Origin: Methylocystis bryophila
Lineage (GTDB): Bacteria > Pseudomonadota > Alphaproteobacteria > Rhizobiales > Beijerinckiaceae
DNA: 64,000 nt
Direction: 5' to 3'
Assembly: GCF_027925445.1 (NCBI RefSeq)
Contig: NZ_AP027149.1
Coordinates: forward strand, 2,356,001-2,420,000
Below the pieces are notes generated by a model. The model saw nothing but the letters and a program-made list of their open reading frames with translations. It was not told the origin of the DNA and did no database searches. Positions 1 through 8,093 of this stretch are shown here, piece after piece. Positions within the stretch are counted from its first letter, which is position 1. Every line of letters starts with the position of its first letter. A program made the position numbers and the translations under genes.

Positions 1-609
1 CGCGTTCTCTTGCTCGACGAGCCCTTCGGCGCGCTCGATGCGCGCGTGCGCAAGGATTTGCGGCGCTGGCTCCGCGAGATCCACAAGCGCACGGGCTTGA
101 CCACGGTCTTCGTCACCCACGACCAGGACGAGGCGATGGAGCTTGCCGATCGTGTCGTCGTGCTCAATCAGGGCCGCATCGAGCAGGCGGGTTCGCCCGC
201 GGCGCTTTACGATCGTCCGGCGTCGGCCTTTGTGCTCTCCTTTGTGGGGGAGGCGGTGGCGCTGCCGGTGACGGTCAAGCAAGGCCATGTGTCGCTCGGC
301 GGACGCGAGCTGCATGTCGACGCGCATAATCTGCGCGATGGGCAGGCGCGAGTCTTCTTCCGTCCGGCCGATATCGCGATCGCCGGCGCGGGGCCAAGCG
401 CGCTCGAAGGGCGCGTCGAGGCGCTGCGGCGCACGCCTTCGGGCGTGCGCGCGACGATCTCGATCGACGGCTCGGATCAGCGCCTCGAGATCGACCAGGC
501 GCTGGAGAACGCCGCCGAGGTGGGCGCGATCGTGCCGCTCTCCCTCTCCAACGCGCGCGTTTTCGCTCACGGCCAGGCCGAATATGAAGACGCGGGCGAG
601 GGGATATGA
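1..609 (+). CDS. cysA: Sulfate/thiosulfate ABC transporter ATP-binding protein, 5'-truncated
   Basis: This is the C-terminal part of the ATPase that powers sulfate or thiosulfate uptake. The frame is open from base 1, so the Walker A and signature regions lie outside the window. Visible are the Walker B/D-loop ([12 protein letters not shown]), the H-loop ([17 protein letters not shown]) and the CysA-like stretch [19 protein letters not shown] followed by FVGE. After it comes a TOBE-like regulatory tail of about 110 residues. The spacing and wording of the block after the H-loop fit CysA better than other sugar or amine importers. A hairpin terminator lies about 95 bases downstream, so this is probably the last gene of a cys transport operon. 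Confidence 0.85.
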   Translation, partial: RVLLLDEPFGALDARVRKDLRRWLREIHKRTGLTTVFVTHDQDEAMELADRVVVLNQGRIEQAGSPAALYDRPASAFVLSFVGEAVALPVTVKQGHVSLGGRELHVDAHNLRDGQARVFFRPADIAIAGAGPSALEGRVEALRRTPSGVRATISIDGSDQRLEIDQALENAAEVGAIVPLSLSNARVFAHGQAEYEDAGEGI

Positions 610-701
610 CACTGCGCGTCGTGACGCGGTCAAAAATCAGTCATTTCGGTAGGTTAGAAAGCACTCCAGAACGAAGCGCGCTTACGCGATGCGGAGTTCG
701 A

Positions 702-733
702 AACGCCGGGCCGGATGTACGCCCGGCGTTTTT
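702..733 (+). terminator. Rho-independent terminator after cysA
   Basis: A 10-base arm (aacgccgggc, 702-711) and its exact complement (721-730) enclose a 9-base loop, and the stem runs into a T-rich tract. It lies between cysA and a convergent gene and fits termination of the cysA transcript. Confidence 0.85.
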
Positions 734-782
734 TATTGCGCGGCGGTCGAGCGGAGGCGGGTCGGCGAGTATCCTATAATCC

Positions 783-1169
783 CTAACGTCTTCGGCCCAT
801 TCCCACCGGTCGGGGCGGCATTGGCTCCGGCACGATATATCCGGCGAAATCATTGATGGCCGTTTTCGGCGCCCAGACACATTCGAGATCGCCCGGTGGC
901 CGCACGCAGGCGAAGCCCTCGCGCTCCTCATCGATGACGACGGTTCCCCTGTGGCGATACATCTTGCAGGCGCCGGCCTGGATTCTCTCCTGCCCGAACG
1001 CTCTCCAGGCCTCGGCTTTCCCGCCTTTGATAAGCTCCATCGCTTTCTGGATGTCCGCCAGCTCGCGGCAAACGAGCTGATCGAACTTCATTGCGGAATT
1101 CACGGCCAGCGCCGGCGAGGCCGCGAAGAAAGCAACCGCGAGAACGAAGGAACAGGAGCGAGATCGCAC
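783..1169 (-). CDS. Small exported protein of unknown function
   Basis: A 128-residue protein begins with a clear signal peptide (basic start, then SFVLAVAFFAASPALA and a cut near residue 22). The mature part has cysteines in VCREL, AGACKMY, GFACV and LECVW, so two disulfides are possible in the periplasm. The C terminus is proline- and arginine-rich. I do not recognise the family. The gene converges on cysA and has its own short upstream gap before ccdA's 3' end. The signal peptide and regular codon use support it as real; the function is unknown. Confidence 0.65.
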   Translation of the reverse strand: MRSRSCSFVLAVAFFAASPALAVNSAMKFDQLVCRELADIQKAMELIKGGKAEAWRAFGQERIQAGACKMYRHRGTVVIDEEREGFACVRPPGDLECVWAPKTAINDFAGYIVPEPMPPRPVGMGRRR

Positions 1170-1308
1170 GCGAAACTCCCACGAGGCGGCCCTCTCCGTG
1201 CAAACCGCTGTTAATATTGCGTTTTTTCAGCAAAACGGCGGCGCGCGCTTGTCCAGAAGTCCGTTGGCGCGCGTCGATCACGCGCGACTCCGCTGGAAGC
1301 CGCTGGCC

Positions 1309-2040
1309 TCACCCCAAATTCGAGAGCCCTGGAAACGTCTGCAGAAGCCAGAAGGAGACATTCTGCATGCCGCCGGTGAGAAAAGCGATTCCGGTCAGGA
1401 CGAGCAGTCCTCCGACGACGCGCTCAACCTTGAGGAAATGGCGTTTGAAGCGCGTAACGAACCCCAGAAAGGGCTCGAGCGCCAAGGCGGCGAGCAGGAA
1501 GGGGACGCCGAGGCCCATCGAATAGACCGCAAGGAGCAGCGCTCCGAGGCTGACCGTCTCCTGCGCGCCCGCGATCGCCAGAATCGCGGCCAGGATCGGG
1601 CCGATGCAGGGGGTCCAGCCGAAGGCGAAGGCGAGGCCCATCACATAGGCGCCGAAGAGACCGAAGGGCTTCTCCACCTGCGCGCGTTTTTCGCGATAGA
1701 GCAGGCCGATCTTGAACACGCCGAGAAAGTGCAGGCCCATCGCAATGATGATCGCGCCCGCGACATAGGAGAGGATCTGCAGATTTTCGCGCAGCGCCTG
1801 CCCAAAGAAGCTCGCCGTGGCGCCGAGCGCCGTGAAGATGGTGCCAAAGCCCAGGATAAAGAACAGGGCCGATAAGAATACGTCGCGGCGCGCGCCGGCG
1901 CGGCCTTCCGCCGAGAGATCCTCCACCGTCACGCCGGCGAGGAACGTGAGATAGGGGGGCACGAGCGGCAGGACGCAGGGCGAAAGGAAGGATAGCAGGC
2001 CCGCCGCCGCAGCGGCCGGCAAAGTCACGTCCGTCGCCAT
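1309..2040 (-). CDS. ccdA: CcdA-type thiol:disulfide reductant transporter
   Basis: This inner-membrane protein of 243 residues with about six membrane segments carries electrons from cytoplasmic thioredoxin to periplasmic thiol proteins, chiefly for cytochrome c maturation. The hallmark cysteine-proline pairs are both present: LSFLSPCVLPLVPPYL in the first helix and AFGWTPCIGPIL in the fourth. The ATG at 2040 is chosen because GAGGAG lies 4-9 bases upstream; a longer reading to 2079 lacks such a site. The need for cytochrome c maturation fits the several c-type cytochromes encoded near 54-58 kb, though the loci are not linked. Confidence 0.88.
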   Translation of the reverse strand: MATDVTLPAAAAAGLLSFLSPCVLPLVPPYLTFLAGVTVEDLSAEGRAGARRDVFLSALFFILGFGTIFTALGATASFFGQALRENLQILSYVAGAIIIAMGLHFLGVFKIGLLYREKRAQVEKPFGLFGAYVMGLAFAFGWTPCIGPILAAILAIAGAQETVSLGALLLAVYSMGLGVPFLLAALALEPFLGFVTRFKRHFLKVERVVGGLLVLTGIAFLTGGMQNVSFWLLQTFPGLSNLG

Positions 2041-2192
2041 GTTTCTCCTCGCGCTCGGTGCATAAAAATCTTTTGCCACAGGCGCGAAGCGCGGGCAAAC
2101 GGAGAGCTAGGACCGCGCACCGTTCGCCTGTTGGCGGGGGGCAGGCCGCCGCCGGCTTCCTCCGTGGAAAAAGCGACGGCGCCGAGCAGGGA

Positions 2193-2486
2193 TCAGAGGA
2201 AGGGGAAAAGGCCGCCCAAGGGGAACGGGGCGCCCCAACCCCAGCCCCAGCCCGCATAGGGATAGTACGCGGGGTAGACCAGAACGGGGGCGTAAGCATG
2301 CCAGTGGTGATGGTGGTGGCGGCACCAACCGTAGCGATGATAGACTGACTCAACCGGCGACTCGGTGGAGACGGCGGTCTTCGTCGTCGGCGCGATGACG
2401 CCGGCGAGGCTCGGAGCGACGGTCAGCGCGCCCAGCGCCGTCGCGCAGGACAGCGCGATCACAGTTTTCTTTGAAAACAAGCTCAT
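2193..2486 (-). CDS. Small exported His/Trp/Gly-rich protein, paralog 1
   Basis: A 97-residue protein has a signal peptide (SKKTVIALSCATALGALTVAPSLA) followed by GVIAPT. The mature part has a histidine run (RHHHHHWHAY), then tyrosine- and proline-rich sequence and a tail of alternating Gly-Trp ending GGLFPFL. It is the first of three tandem paralogs that share the sequence around the cleavage site, an ESP motif and the hydrophobic C terminus. The start has GGAGGG seven bases upstream, in a motif repeated before all three genes. The histidines and tyrosines suggest metal binding or a surface or matrix role; that is inference. No family name is recognised. Confidence 0.75.
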   Translation of the reverse strand: MSLFSKKTVIALSCATALGALTVAPSLAGVIAPTTKTAVSTESPVESVYHRYGWCRHHHHHWHAYAPVLVYPAYYPYAGWGWGWGAPFPLGGLFPFL

Positions 2487-2745
2487 TTTTCACCCTCCAG
2501 CTCTTTCGCGGCGACATCGGCCTCCATCGCAGCGACCGCATCCTGCAATTTACGTATTTGCCGCTAGGCTTCAGGCAAGGGGCCGGGGCCGAAAAACTTG
2601 AACGTGACCACCTCTCCAAAAATCGACGCGGCCTCGAGCCTGCGCCAAAAGAAATGCGTTCCGCCCCAGCACGTCGCCGTGGCGAAACGCCTTGTTTGAT
2701 GCGCGTCTGCTCCCTGAAGCGGGAGGGAGCGCCAGCGCTGGCCGA

Positions 2746-3075
2746 TCACAGAATGCCGAACAAGCCGCCGAATAGGCCGCCGCCGCCCCAGCCAGCGCCC
2801 CAGCCGCCGCCCCAACCGGGGCCCCAGCCCGCCGTCATCCCATAGGGGTAGGCGTAGGTGTAGGTGGGATAGCTCCAAGCCGCATGGCAGCCGCGATAGT
2901 AGTGATAGTGATGGCGACGCCAGGGGCACCCGCCATAATAGACGGAGTCGATCGGCGACGCGGCGGTGACGGCTGCGCTATTGGTCGGCGAGATGACGCC
3001 TGCAAGGCTCGGGGCGACGCTCAACCCGGCGGCGCAAGCGAGCGCGATCGCAGTGCTTTTCAACAAGACGTGCAT
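2746..3075 (-). CDS. Small exported His/Trp/Gly-rich protein, paralog 2
   Basis: This 109-residue relative of its two neighbours has the same signal peptide design (LLKSTAIALACAAGLSVAPS) and LAGVISPT at the mature start. A central cluster CPWRRHHYHYYRGCHA combines two cysteines with histidines, and a long Gly-Trp tail ends GGLFGIL. An ATG six bases further upstream (3081) is possible. The ATG at 3075 is preferred because the upstream sequence (ctggagg, then tgaaa) then lines up exactly with the starts of paralogs 1 and 3. Each gene appears to have its own ribosome site and is separated from the next by 260-320 bases. Confidence 0.72.
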   Translation of the reverse strand: MHVLLKSTAIALACAAGLSVAPSLAGVISPTNSAAVTAASPIDSVYYGGCPWRRHHYHYYRGCHAAWSYPTYTYAYPYGMTAGWGPGWGGGWGAGWGGGGLFGGLFGIL

Positions 3076-3396
3076 TTTCATCCTCCAGCGATGTCGCGGC
3101 GACGTTGACCTCTCGCCGCGTGCCACATCGTTGTTCTAGCTAGCTCGCGTCGGGGCTCAATCAAGTAAAAATTATGTAAATTCCTGAATTATGGAAGCTT
3201 ATACGTAGCTAATCATGTATATTGCATAGCAACAACAAGCAAAGCTTTAGTGTGTAATCCTGTTCAAATTCATGCAGTTCCATTTGTGCTTTGCAAAGCT
3301 TCAAGGTCGGCGAGCGCATGCGCTTCCGTGACAAGACGCGCAGTCTGCCGCTCGCCCCCGCTCCGCGGGACAGAGAGGGGGCGCTGGCGCTATCGA

Positions 3397-3747
3397 TCAG
3401 AGGAAGGGGAACAGGCCGCCCCAGCCCCAGCCGCCACCCCAGCCCCAGTCCCAAGCCGGGTACGTTACGACATATACAGGGGTATAATCGCAGTAATGGC
3501 GGCGGTGGCACCATCCGTAACGCGGATAATCCGCGGCGACGACGCATCGGTGGCTCGGGCGCCATGCCCAGTGGCAGTGATAATGGCAGATCCGGCGCCA
3601 GCCTACGAAATCAAGCGGCGATTCGGCCGCGACCGTCTCCTTGTCTGCCGGCGTGATAACGCCAGCGACGCTCGGCGTGGCGGCGAACCCGCCCAACACG
3701 GTCGCGCAAGTTAAGGCGATCGCGGTTTTCCTTGAAAACACACTCAT
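3397..3747 (-). CDS. Small exported His/Cys/Trp-rich protein, paralog 3
   Basis: This 116-residue protein is the most cysteine- and histidine-rich of the trio. After a signal peptide (SRKTAIALTCATVLGG) and VAGVITPAD it has ICHYHCHWAWRPSHRC and then WCHRRHYCDY. A Trp/Gly tail ends GGLFPFL, identical to paralog 1. The ATG at 3747 sits behind the same GGAGGG-type site as the other two; an ATG at 3762 would overlap that site. Upstream DNA (3790-3960) is markedly AT-rich, as is 3130-3300, consistent with separate promoters. A metal-chelating or cell-surface role is suggested only by composition. Confidence 0.72.
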   Translation of the reverse strand: MSVFSRKTAIALTCATVLGGFAATPSVAGVITPADKETVAAESPLDFVGWRRICHYHCHWAWRPSHRCVVAADYPRYGWCHRRHYCDYTPVYVVTYPAWDWGWGGGWGWGGLFPFL

Positions 3748-3969
3748 TTCACCCTCCAGCAATTTTGCGGCGACGATGGCTTTTCGTCGTCGCGCGCCGC
3801 ATCCGTAAATTAAGTGTATCGCGGAAAATCTGGGTCAAGCACGGCCGAGCTTATTTATTCCAGAATAGCTTAAGCTATTCGTTGTTTTTCATTGTCTGGA
3901 AGAGGCGTTTGAGCATCATCAAGAACTGTGTTCCGGCGCAGACGGGATCGTGGAAGAAGGGTTTATCAA

Positions 3970-4086
3970 TTACATGTTGATATTTGCGTTCACTGCGCTG
4001 GCGCTATAGGTGAAATTCATAGCCGCCTGGTCGATTCCGTGGCTGATATTCCTGAAATCGCGCTCTAAATCTTTGAAGTCGTTCAC
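3970..4086 (-). CDS. Possible 38-residue protein (weak)
   Basis: A GTG at 4086, with AGAGG a few bases upstream, opens a 38-residue reading frame beginning VNDFKDLERDFRNISHG and ending NANINM. Its composition is protein-like (acidic/basic alternation, few arginines) and unlike the shadow frames around it. It lies in an otherwise gene-free 380-base gap between paralog 3 and the SnoaL-like gene. No homology is recognised; it could equally be a remnant or chance. Confidence 0.25.
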   Translation of the reverse strand: MNDFKDLERDFRNISHGIDQAAMNFTYSASAVNANINM

Positions 4087-4096
4087 GTCAGCCTCT

Positions 4097-4130
4097 TTTG
4101 AGCGATTCTGCTCAAACGCAGCATGATCTA
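4097..4130 (-). repeat. Fragment of the dispersed palindromic repeat
   Basis: The sequence ctcaaacgcagcatgatcta matches one arm of the repeat seen complete at 22238-22349 and 51382-51495. It reaches into the stop codon of the neighbouring minus-strand gene. Confidence 0.45.
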
Positions 4131-4523
4131 GTGCCGCGTCGAGGCCGCGTCGGCTTCGGCGGGGCCGCTGGCGAGCGGGCTCGCCTGATGATGCGCAAGC
4201 CGCCATACCGAATCGACTCGCCGGAACCAATTGGTTGCAACGAGCAGCCCCTCTCCAACCTTCTCAAAGCAGACGATCCGCCCGTCGTCTGCGTCTCGAA
4301 TGAGCGTCTCGGCATGCGCCTCGATCGCTTCCTGGAGGGGATTACGGAAAATCTCGCGGTAGGAGGCGAGAACCGCCTCGCGTCCAAAAATCGGCGGCCA
4401 GCCTGGATGGATGCAGGACACCCCCTGTTGCGCCCAGAGGCGCGCCATCGCGTCGGCGTCGCGATGAGCGAACGCCCGATAATAGGCGGTGTTGGCGGCT
4501 CGAAGGGCGTCATCTTCGGTCAT
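4128..4523 (-). CDS. SnoaL/NTF2-like protein
   Basis: A 131-residue protein has the small cone-shaped NTF2-like fold typical of SnoaL-like proteins. Typical features are an N-terminal helix (EDDALRAANTAYYRAFAHRDADAMARLW), the middle motif CIHPGW, an FGREAVLASYREIF segment and a C-terminal strand (FRRVDSVWRLAHHQAS). In this group the His in the HPGW-type motif and downstream aromatic residues line a pocket; the substrate cannot be told from sequence. It is transcribed away from nfuA, with about 110 bases between the starts. Confidence 0.82.
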   Translation of the reverse strand: MTEDDALRAANTAYYRAFAHRDADAMARLWAQQGVSCIHPGWPPIFGREAVLASYREIFRNPLQEAIEAHAETLIRDADDGRIVCFEKVGEGLLVATNWFRRVDSVWRLAHHQASPLASGPAEADAASTRH

Positions 4524-4636
4524 GGCGTCAGCTTTGCGGATTTTTATCTGGAAGGCAAACGATTAAAGGACTCGCGGCGCCGACATTGCGTCATTATCTC
4601 GATCAGACCAAACGGCGAAAAGAGGCGAGCCCGACG

Positions 4637-5194
4637 ATGTTCATCCAGACCGAGACCACGCCCAATCCTTCGACCCTGAAGTTTTTGCCCGGCTGCGTCG
4701 TGCTTCCGGCGGGAGCGCGAGAGTTTCGAACGAGGGAGAGCGCCGCCTGCGCGCCGCTCGTCGAGGCGCTTTTCGAGCTCGCGGGAGTCGAGGCCGTGAT
4801 GCTCGGTTCGGATTTCGTCTCGGTGACGAAGGGCGACGTGGACTGGGCGCATTTAAAGCCCGCCGCGCTTGGGCTCATCATGATGCATTTTTCGAGCGGA
4901 GAGCCTCTTTTTCGAGAAGGCGACGAGAGCGCCGAGGGGACGAGCGAATTTTTCGATCCCGCCGACGCGCCCGTGGTCGAGACGATCAAGAATCTCATTG
5001 AGACCCGCGTGCGCCCCGCCGTCGCGCGCGACGGCGGCGACATCACCTTTCGCGGGCTGCGCGACGGCGTCGTCTATCTGTCGATGAAAGGCGCCTGCTC
5101 GGGCTGTCCCTCCTCCGCCGCGACGCTGAAAAGCGGCGTCGAGAACCTCCTGCGCCATTACGTGCCGCAGGTGCGGGCCGTCGAACAGGCGTGA
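4637..5194 (+). CDS. nfuA: NfuA-type Fe-S cluster carrier
   Basis: This 185-residue scaffold/carrier delivers 4Fe-4S clusters to client enzymes. The N-terminal Nfu_N domain begins FIQTETTPNPSTLKFLPG. The C-terminal NifU-like domain ends with the cluster-binding CSGC (GACSGCPSSAATLKSGVE) after VRPAVARDGGDI. The ATG at 4637 opens exactly at the conserved MFIQTE start. The nearby quinolinate synthase (nadA) is itself a 4Fe-4S enzyme, though it lies in another operon. Confidence 0.93.
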   Translation: MFIQTETTPNPSTLKFLPGCVVLPAGAREFRTRESAACAPLVEALFELAGVEAVMLGSDFVSVTKGDVDWAHLKPAALGLIMMHFSSGEPLFREGDESAEGTSEFFDPADAPVVETIKNLIETRVRPAVARDGGDITFRGLRDGVVYLSMKGACSGCPSSAATLKSGVENLLRHYVPQVRAVEQA

Positions 5195-5390
5195 ACCTGC
5201 TGCGGCTTGGCGGGTCCTCTGAGGGGCAGGGATATACGACGGCGGCATGGGCTGAGGAGAGCCTGTTCCGCATGCGGGACCTGTCTTCCGGCCGTCTCGC
5301 TGACTTCCACTGCTGCGGCGAGCGGCTCGATCGTGCTGTAAACGTTGCGACTGTCCAACATGTTCGCGCGCCTCATCCGTACAAACCCGA

Positions 5391-5414
5391 ATGACAAAGA
5401 TCAGCTTTTGTCAT
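5391..5414. promoter_or_regulatory. 24-base dyad, possible operator
   Basis: The arms atgacaaa and tttgtcat are exact complements around an 8-base centre. The dyad lies in the gap between nfuA and nadC with no clear gene start beside it. It could be a protein-binding site or the edge of a lost gene's control region. Confidence 0.35.
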
Positions 5415-5416
5415 AA

Positions 5417-5576
5417 TGAAGGTCCCGCCAGTTAGGTCGGGGAGCCCAAGCGCCGAAGGGCGCGCGGGGAGACCGGGCTTAAGGTCCGAGTCGGGGAGGA
5501 CGCCGGCTGGAAGCTCCTTCGCTGTGTCGGCAAACGATGCAGCGATGAGGCCCTAGAAGCGCCAAAAAAATGCGCT
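5417..5576 (+). ncRNA. Structured non-coding stretch, possible group II intron domain I relic
   Basis: No credible gene occupies this GC-rich stretch, but it folds well on paper. agccc (5448) pairs with gggct about 35 bases on and encloses gcgcc-gaa-gggcgc. gtcc/ggac close a second hairpin, and gccg/cggc a third that contains ggaagctccttcgct. The run ggaagctccttcgctgtgtc, then ggcaaacgatgcagcgatga, reads like domain I of bacterial group II introns as I remember them. No reverse transcriptase and no domain V hairpin were found, so it would be a dead fragment. A free-standing small RNA is the alternative. Confidence 0.3.
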
Positions 5577-5689
5577 CGGGCCCTAAGAGTTCCGGTCGGT
5601 CAAGGACGAGGCGCCAGAGAGCGGGGATGGGCGTTTCGCCTTCCTCGCTCTTTGTGTTTCAGTTTCGCTCAATGCAGTCGTCCCGCTTC

Positions 5690-6544
5690 TTACACCGCCA
5701 TGTCGAGCCCGATGTCGAGCGCGCGCGCCGAATGGGTGAGGGCGCCGACCGAAATCAGATCGACGCCTGTCTCGGCGATGGGTGCGATTGTCTCGAGCGT
5801 CACCCCGCCCGAGGCTTCGACGACGGCGCGCTTGTCGATCATCTCCACGGCCTGGCGCATCGTCGCGATCGGCATGTTGTCGAGCAGGATGGCGTCGACG
5901 CCGATCTCCAGCGCCTGCTCGAGCTGCTCGAGAGACTCCACCTCGATCTCGATCTTCGTCAGGTGGCCGGCGTAGGCTTTCGCCGCCCTCAGGGCGGGGC
6001 CGACGCCGCCGGCGACAGCGATGTGATTGTCCTTGATGAGGATCGCGTCATCGAGGCCGAATCGGTGATTGGCTCCCCCGCCGCAGCGCACCGCGTATTT
6101 CTCGAGCGCGCGCAGAAGCGGCGTGGTCTTGCGCGTGTCGCAGACCTTGGCCTTGGTGTGGGCGATGCGGCCGGCGTATCGGGCCGTGAGGCTCGCGACG
6201 CCGCAGAGGCGTCCGAGGAAGTTGAGGGCCACGCGCTCGGCCGCGAGCACGCCCCGTGCAGGGCCCTCGATGAAGGCGATTGCGCCGCCAGGCGCGACGC
6301 CGCCGCCATCTGCAAGCGCCGACTCGAAGCCGATCTCCGGATCGATCTGCCGGAACGCCTCGCGCGCCAAAGCAAGGCCCGCGACGACGCCCGGCTCGCG
6401 CGCGGCGATGACCGCGCGGGCGCGAGCCTCGGCTGGCACGACTGCCTGGCTCGTCAGATCGCCGGCGCGGCCGAGATCCTCGGCGAGCGCTGCGCGCGTC
6501 AGATCCTCGATGAGACCGGGAGGAAAAAAGGGCTTCAACGTCAT
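5690..6544 (-). CDS. nadC: Nicotinate-nucleotide pyrophosphorylase (carboxylating)
   Basis: NadC joins quinolinate to PRPP with loss of CO2, giving nicotinate mononucleotide, the third step of de novo NAD synthesis. Its 284 residues match the family. Diagnostic stretches include AEDLGRAGDLTS near the N terminus, VCDTRKTTPLLRALEKYAVRCGGG with the PRPP/quinolinate-binding Arg and Lys residues, and the HRFGLDDAILIKDNHI block. The C-terminal barrel has EVESLEQ, ILLDNM and VEASGGV. The gene overlaps the end of nadB by four bases and is the last of the nadA-DUF4202-nadB-nadC series. Confidence 0.95.
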   Translation of the reverse strand: MTLKPFFPPGLIEDLTRAALAEDLGRAGDLTSQAVVPAEARARAVIAAREPGVVAGLALAREAFRQIDPEIGFESALADGGGVAPGGAIAFIEGPARGVLAAERVALNFLGRLCGVASLTARYAGRIAHTKAKVCDTRKTTPLLRALEKYAVRCGGGANHRFGLDDAILIKDNHIAVAGGVGPALRAAKAYAGHLTKIEIEVESLEQLEQALEIGVDAILLDNMPIATMRQAVEMIDKRAVVEASGGVTLETIAPIAETGVDLISVGALTHSARALDIGLDMAV

Positions 6545-8088
6545 GTATCCTCTTGAAAAATGGCTGCGCGACGCAGGATCGAATCAAGATCGAAGAGCGA
6601 GCGCTTCGCCTGCGCGGGCTCGGACTTTGGAAAATCCGCGCGAAAATGAGCGCCACGGCTCTCGCGTCGACTATAGGCCGCGCAGGCGATGCAAAGCGAG
6701 GTGGTCAGCATTGCAGCCGTCCCTTCATCGGCGGCCTCTTTCTTCAGCCGGAGGATCGTGCGGATGGCGCGTGCGAGTCCCGACTCGTCGCGAATGACGC
6801 CGACGTCCCTCGACATCGTCGTCCGCAATTCCTCTATCAGCTCGGCTTGCGGCTTGGCGGCGTCGCGCGGGGGACAGCGAACGTCGACGGCCTCGGGCGC
6901 AGGCGGGCTGGAAAGCGCGATGTCCTCGGCGATGCGAGCGCCGAAAACAACCGCCTCGAGCAGCGAGTTGGAGGCGAGGCGATTGGCGCCGTGGACGCCG
7001 GTCGAAGCGACCTCGCCCGCGGCCCAAAGGCCGGGCAGGGTGGTGCGGCCGCGCGCGTCCGTCCATACGCCGCCCATGTGATAATGGGCGGCCGGCGCGA
7101 TCGGGATCGGCGCCGCTCTTGGGTCGAGGCCGGCGGCCATGCAGCGTGAGAACACATTGGGGAAGCGCTCGGGGAAGGCCGAGCCGACGGCTTCGCGCGT
7201 ATCGAGAAACGCGCCGTCGCCGCGCGCGATCGAAGCGAATATTCCGCGCGCCACGATGTCGCGCGGCGCAAGCTCGCCCAAGGGATCGATGTCGAGCAGA
7301 AAGCGGCGGCCGTCGCGATCGACGATGATCGCGCCTTCTCCGCGCAGCGCTTCGGTCGCGAGCGGCGCTGGATCCTCGCCGACGTCGATGGCGGTCGGAT
7401 GGAACTGCACGAATTCTACGTCGGCGATGCGTGCGCCAGCCTCCGCCGCCATCGCTACGCCTTCGCCGCAGCTCTCCGGCGGATTGGTCGTAACGCGATA
7501 GAGGCGGCCGATCCCGCCCGTCGCGAGCACCAGCGCCGCGGCAGGCAGGAATGAGGCTTCGCCTTTTTCGTCGCGGGTCATGACGCCGATCGCGCGGCCG
7601 CCCTGCGTGACGATGCGTCGGGCGACGCGCCCTTCGACGATGCGGATCGACTCCGTGCGCGCCGCGGCCGCAGCGAGGGTTTCCATGATGGCTCGCCCCG
7701 CGCCGTCGCCCTGAACGCGCACGACGCGCCGATGCGTGTGCGCGGCCTCGCGCGAGGGCGCGAGCAGGCCCATCTCGCCGCGATCGAAAGGAACGCCGAA
7801 GGCGAGCAGGTCTTCGACGCGCGCCCGCGCCTCACGCGCCATGCCGAGCGCCATGTTCTCGTCGACCAGTCCCGCCCCGGCGCGGATCGTGTCCTCGGCA
7901 TGGACTTCGGGGGTGTCGGTTTCCTCCACCGCGGCGGCGATGCCGCCCTGCGCCCAGAAGGAGCTGGAGGCGGGACCGACGCCGTGGGGCGCGAGCACCG
8001 TGACGGGCGTCGGCGCGAGCTTCAGGGCGCAGAAAAGCCCGGCGAGGCCGCCGCCGATGACGATGATTGAGGACTCGTCACGCTTCAT
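6541..8088 (-). CDS. nadB: L-aspartate oxidase
   Basis: NadB oxidises L-aspartate to iminoaspartate with FAD, the first step to quinolinate. The protein of about 515 residues starts with the FAD Rossmann motif (IIVIGGGLAGLFCALKL). It carries SSSFWAQGGIAAA, the fumarate-reductase-family stretch QFHPTAIDVG, and the C-terminal HMGGVWTDARGRTTLPGLWAAGEVASTGVHGANRLASNSLLE (quoted in parts). The ATG at 8088 is used. A TTG at 8097 overlaps the TGA of the upstream DUF4202 gene and has a slightly better-placed GAGG, so translation is probably coupled either way. Confidence 0.94.
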   Translation of the reverse strand: MKRDESSIIVIGGGLAGLFCALKLAPTPVTVLAPHGVGPASSSFWAQGGIAAAVEETDTPEVHAEDTIRAGAGLVDENMALGMAREARARVEDLLAFGVPFDRGEMGLLAPSREAAHTHRRVVRVQGDGAGRAIMETLAAAAARTESIRIVEGRVARRIVTQGGRAIGVMTRDEKGEASFLPAAALVLATGGIGRLYRVTTNPPESCGEGVAMAAEAGARIADVEFVQFHPTAIDVGEDPAPLATEALRGEGAIIVDRDGRRFLLDIDPLGELAPRDIVARGIFASIARGDGAFLDTREAVGSAFPERFPNVFSRCMAAGLDPRAAPIPIAPAAHYHMGGVWTDARGRTTLPGLWAAGEVASTGVHGANRLASNSLLEAVVFGARIAEDIALSSPPAPEAVDVRCPPRDAAKPQAELIEELRTTMSRDVGVIRDESGLARAIRTILRLKKEAADEGTAAMLTTSLCIACAAYSRRESRGAHFRADFPKSEPAQAKRSLFDLDSILRRAAIFQEDT

Positions 8089-8093
8089 CGCGT

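Noticed and set aside
660..730. tRNA-like wording (ggagttcgaaacgcc) before the cysA terminator
   Set aside because: No acceptor, D or anticodon arms could be fitted; the stem is better explained as a terminator.
2200..3460. Short GC repeats (ccccagccccag) suggestive of a repeat array or CRISPR
   Set aside because: They encode the Gly-Trp tails of the small exported proteins in frame; no spacers or regular repeat units exist.
5158..5397. 79-codon minus-strand frame between nfuA and nadC
   Set aside because: No ribosome site or recognised motif, overlaps nfuA's end and starts inside a palindrome; it could not be supported.
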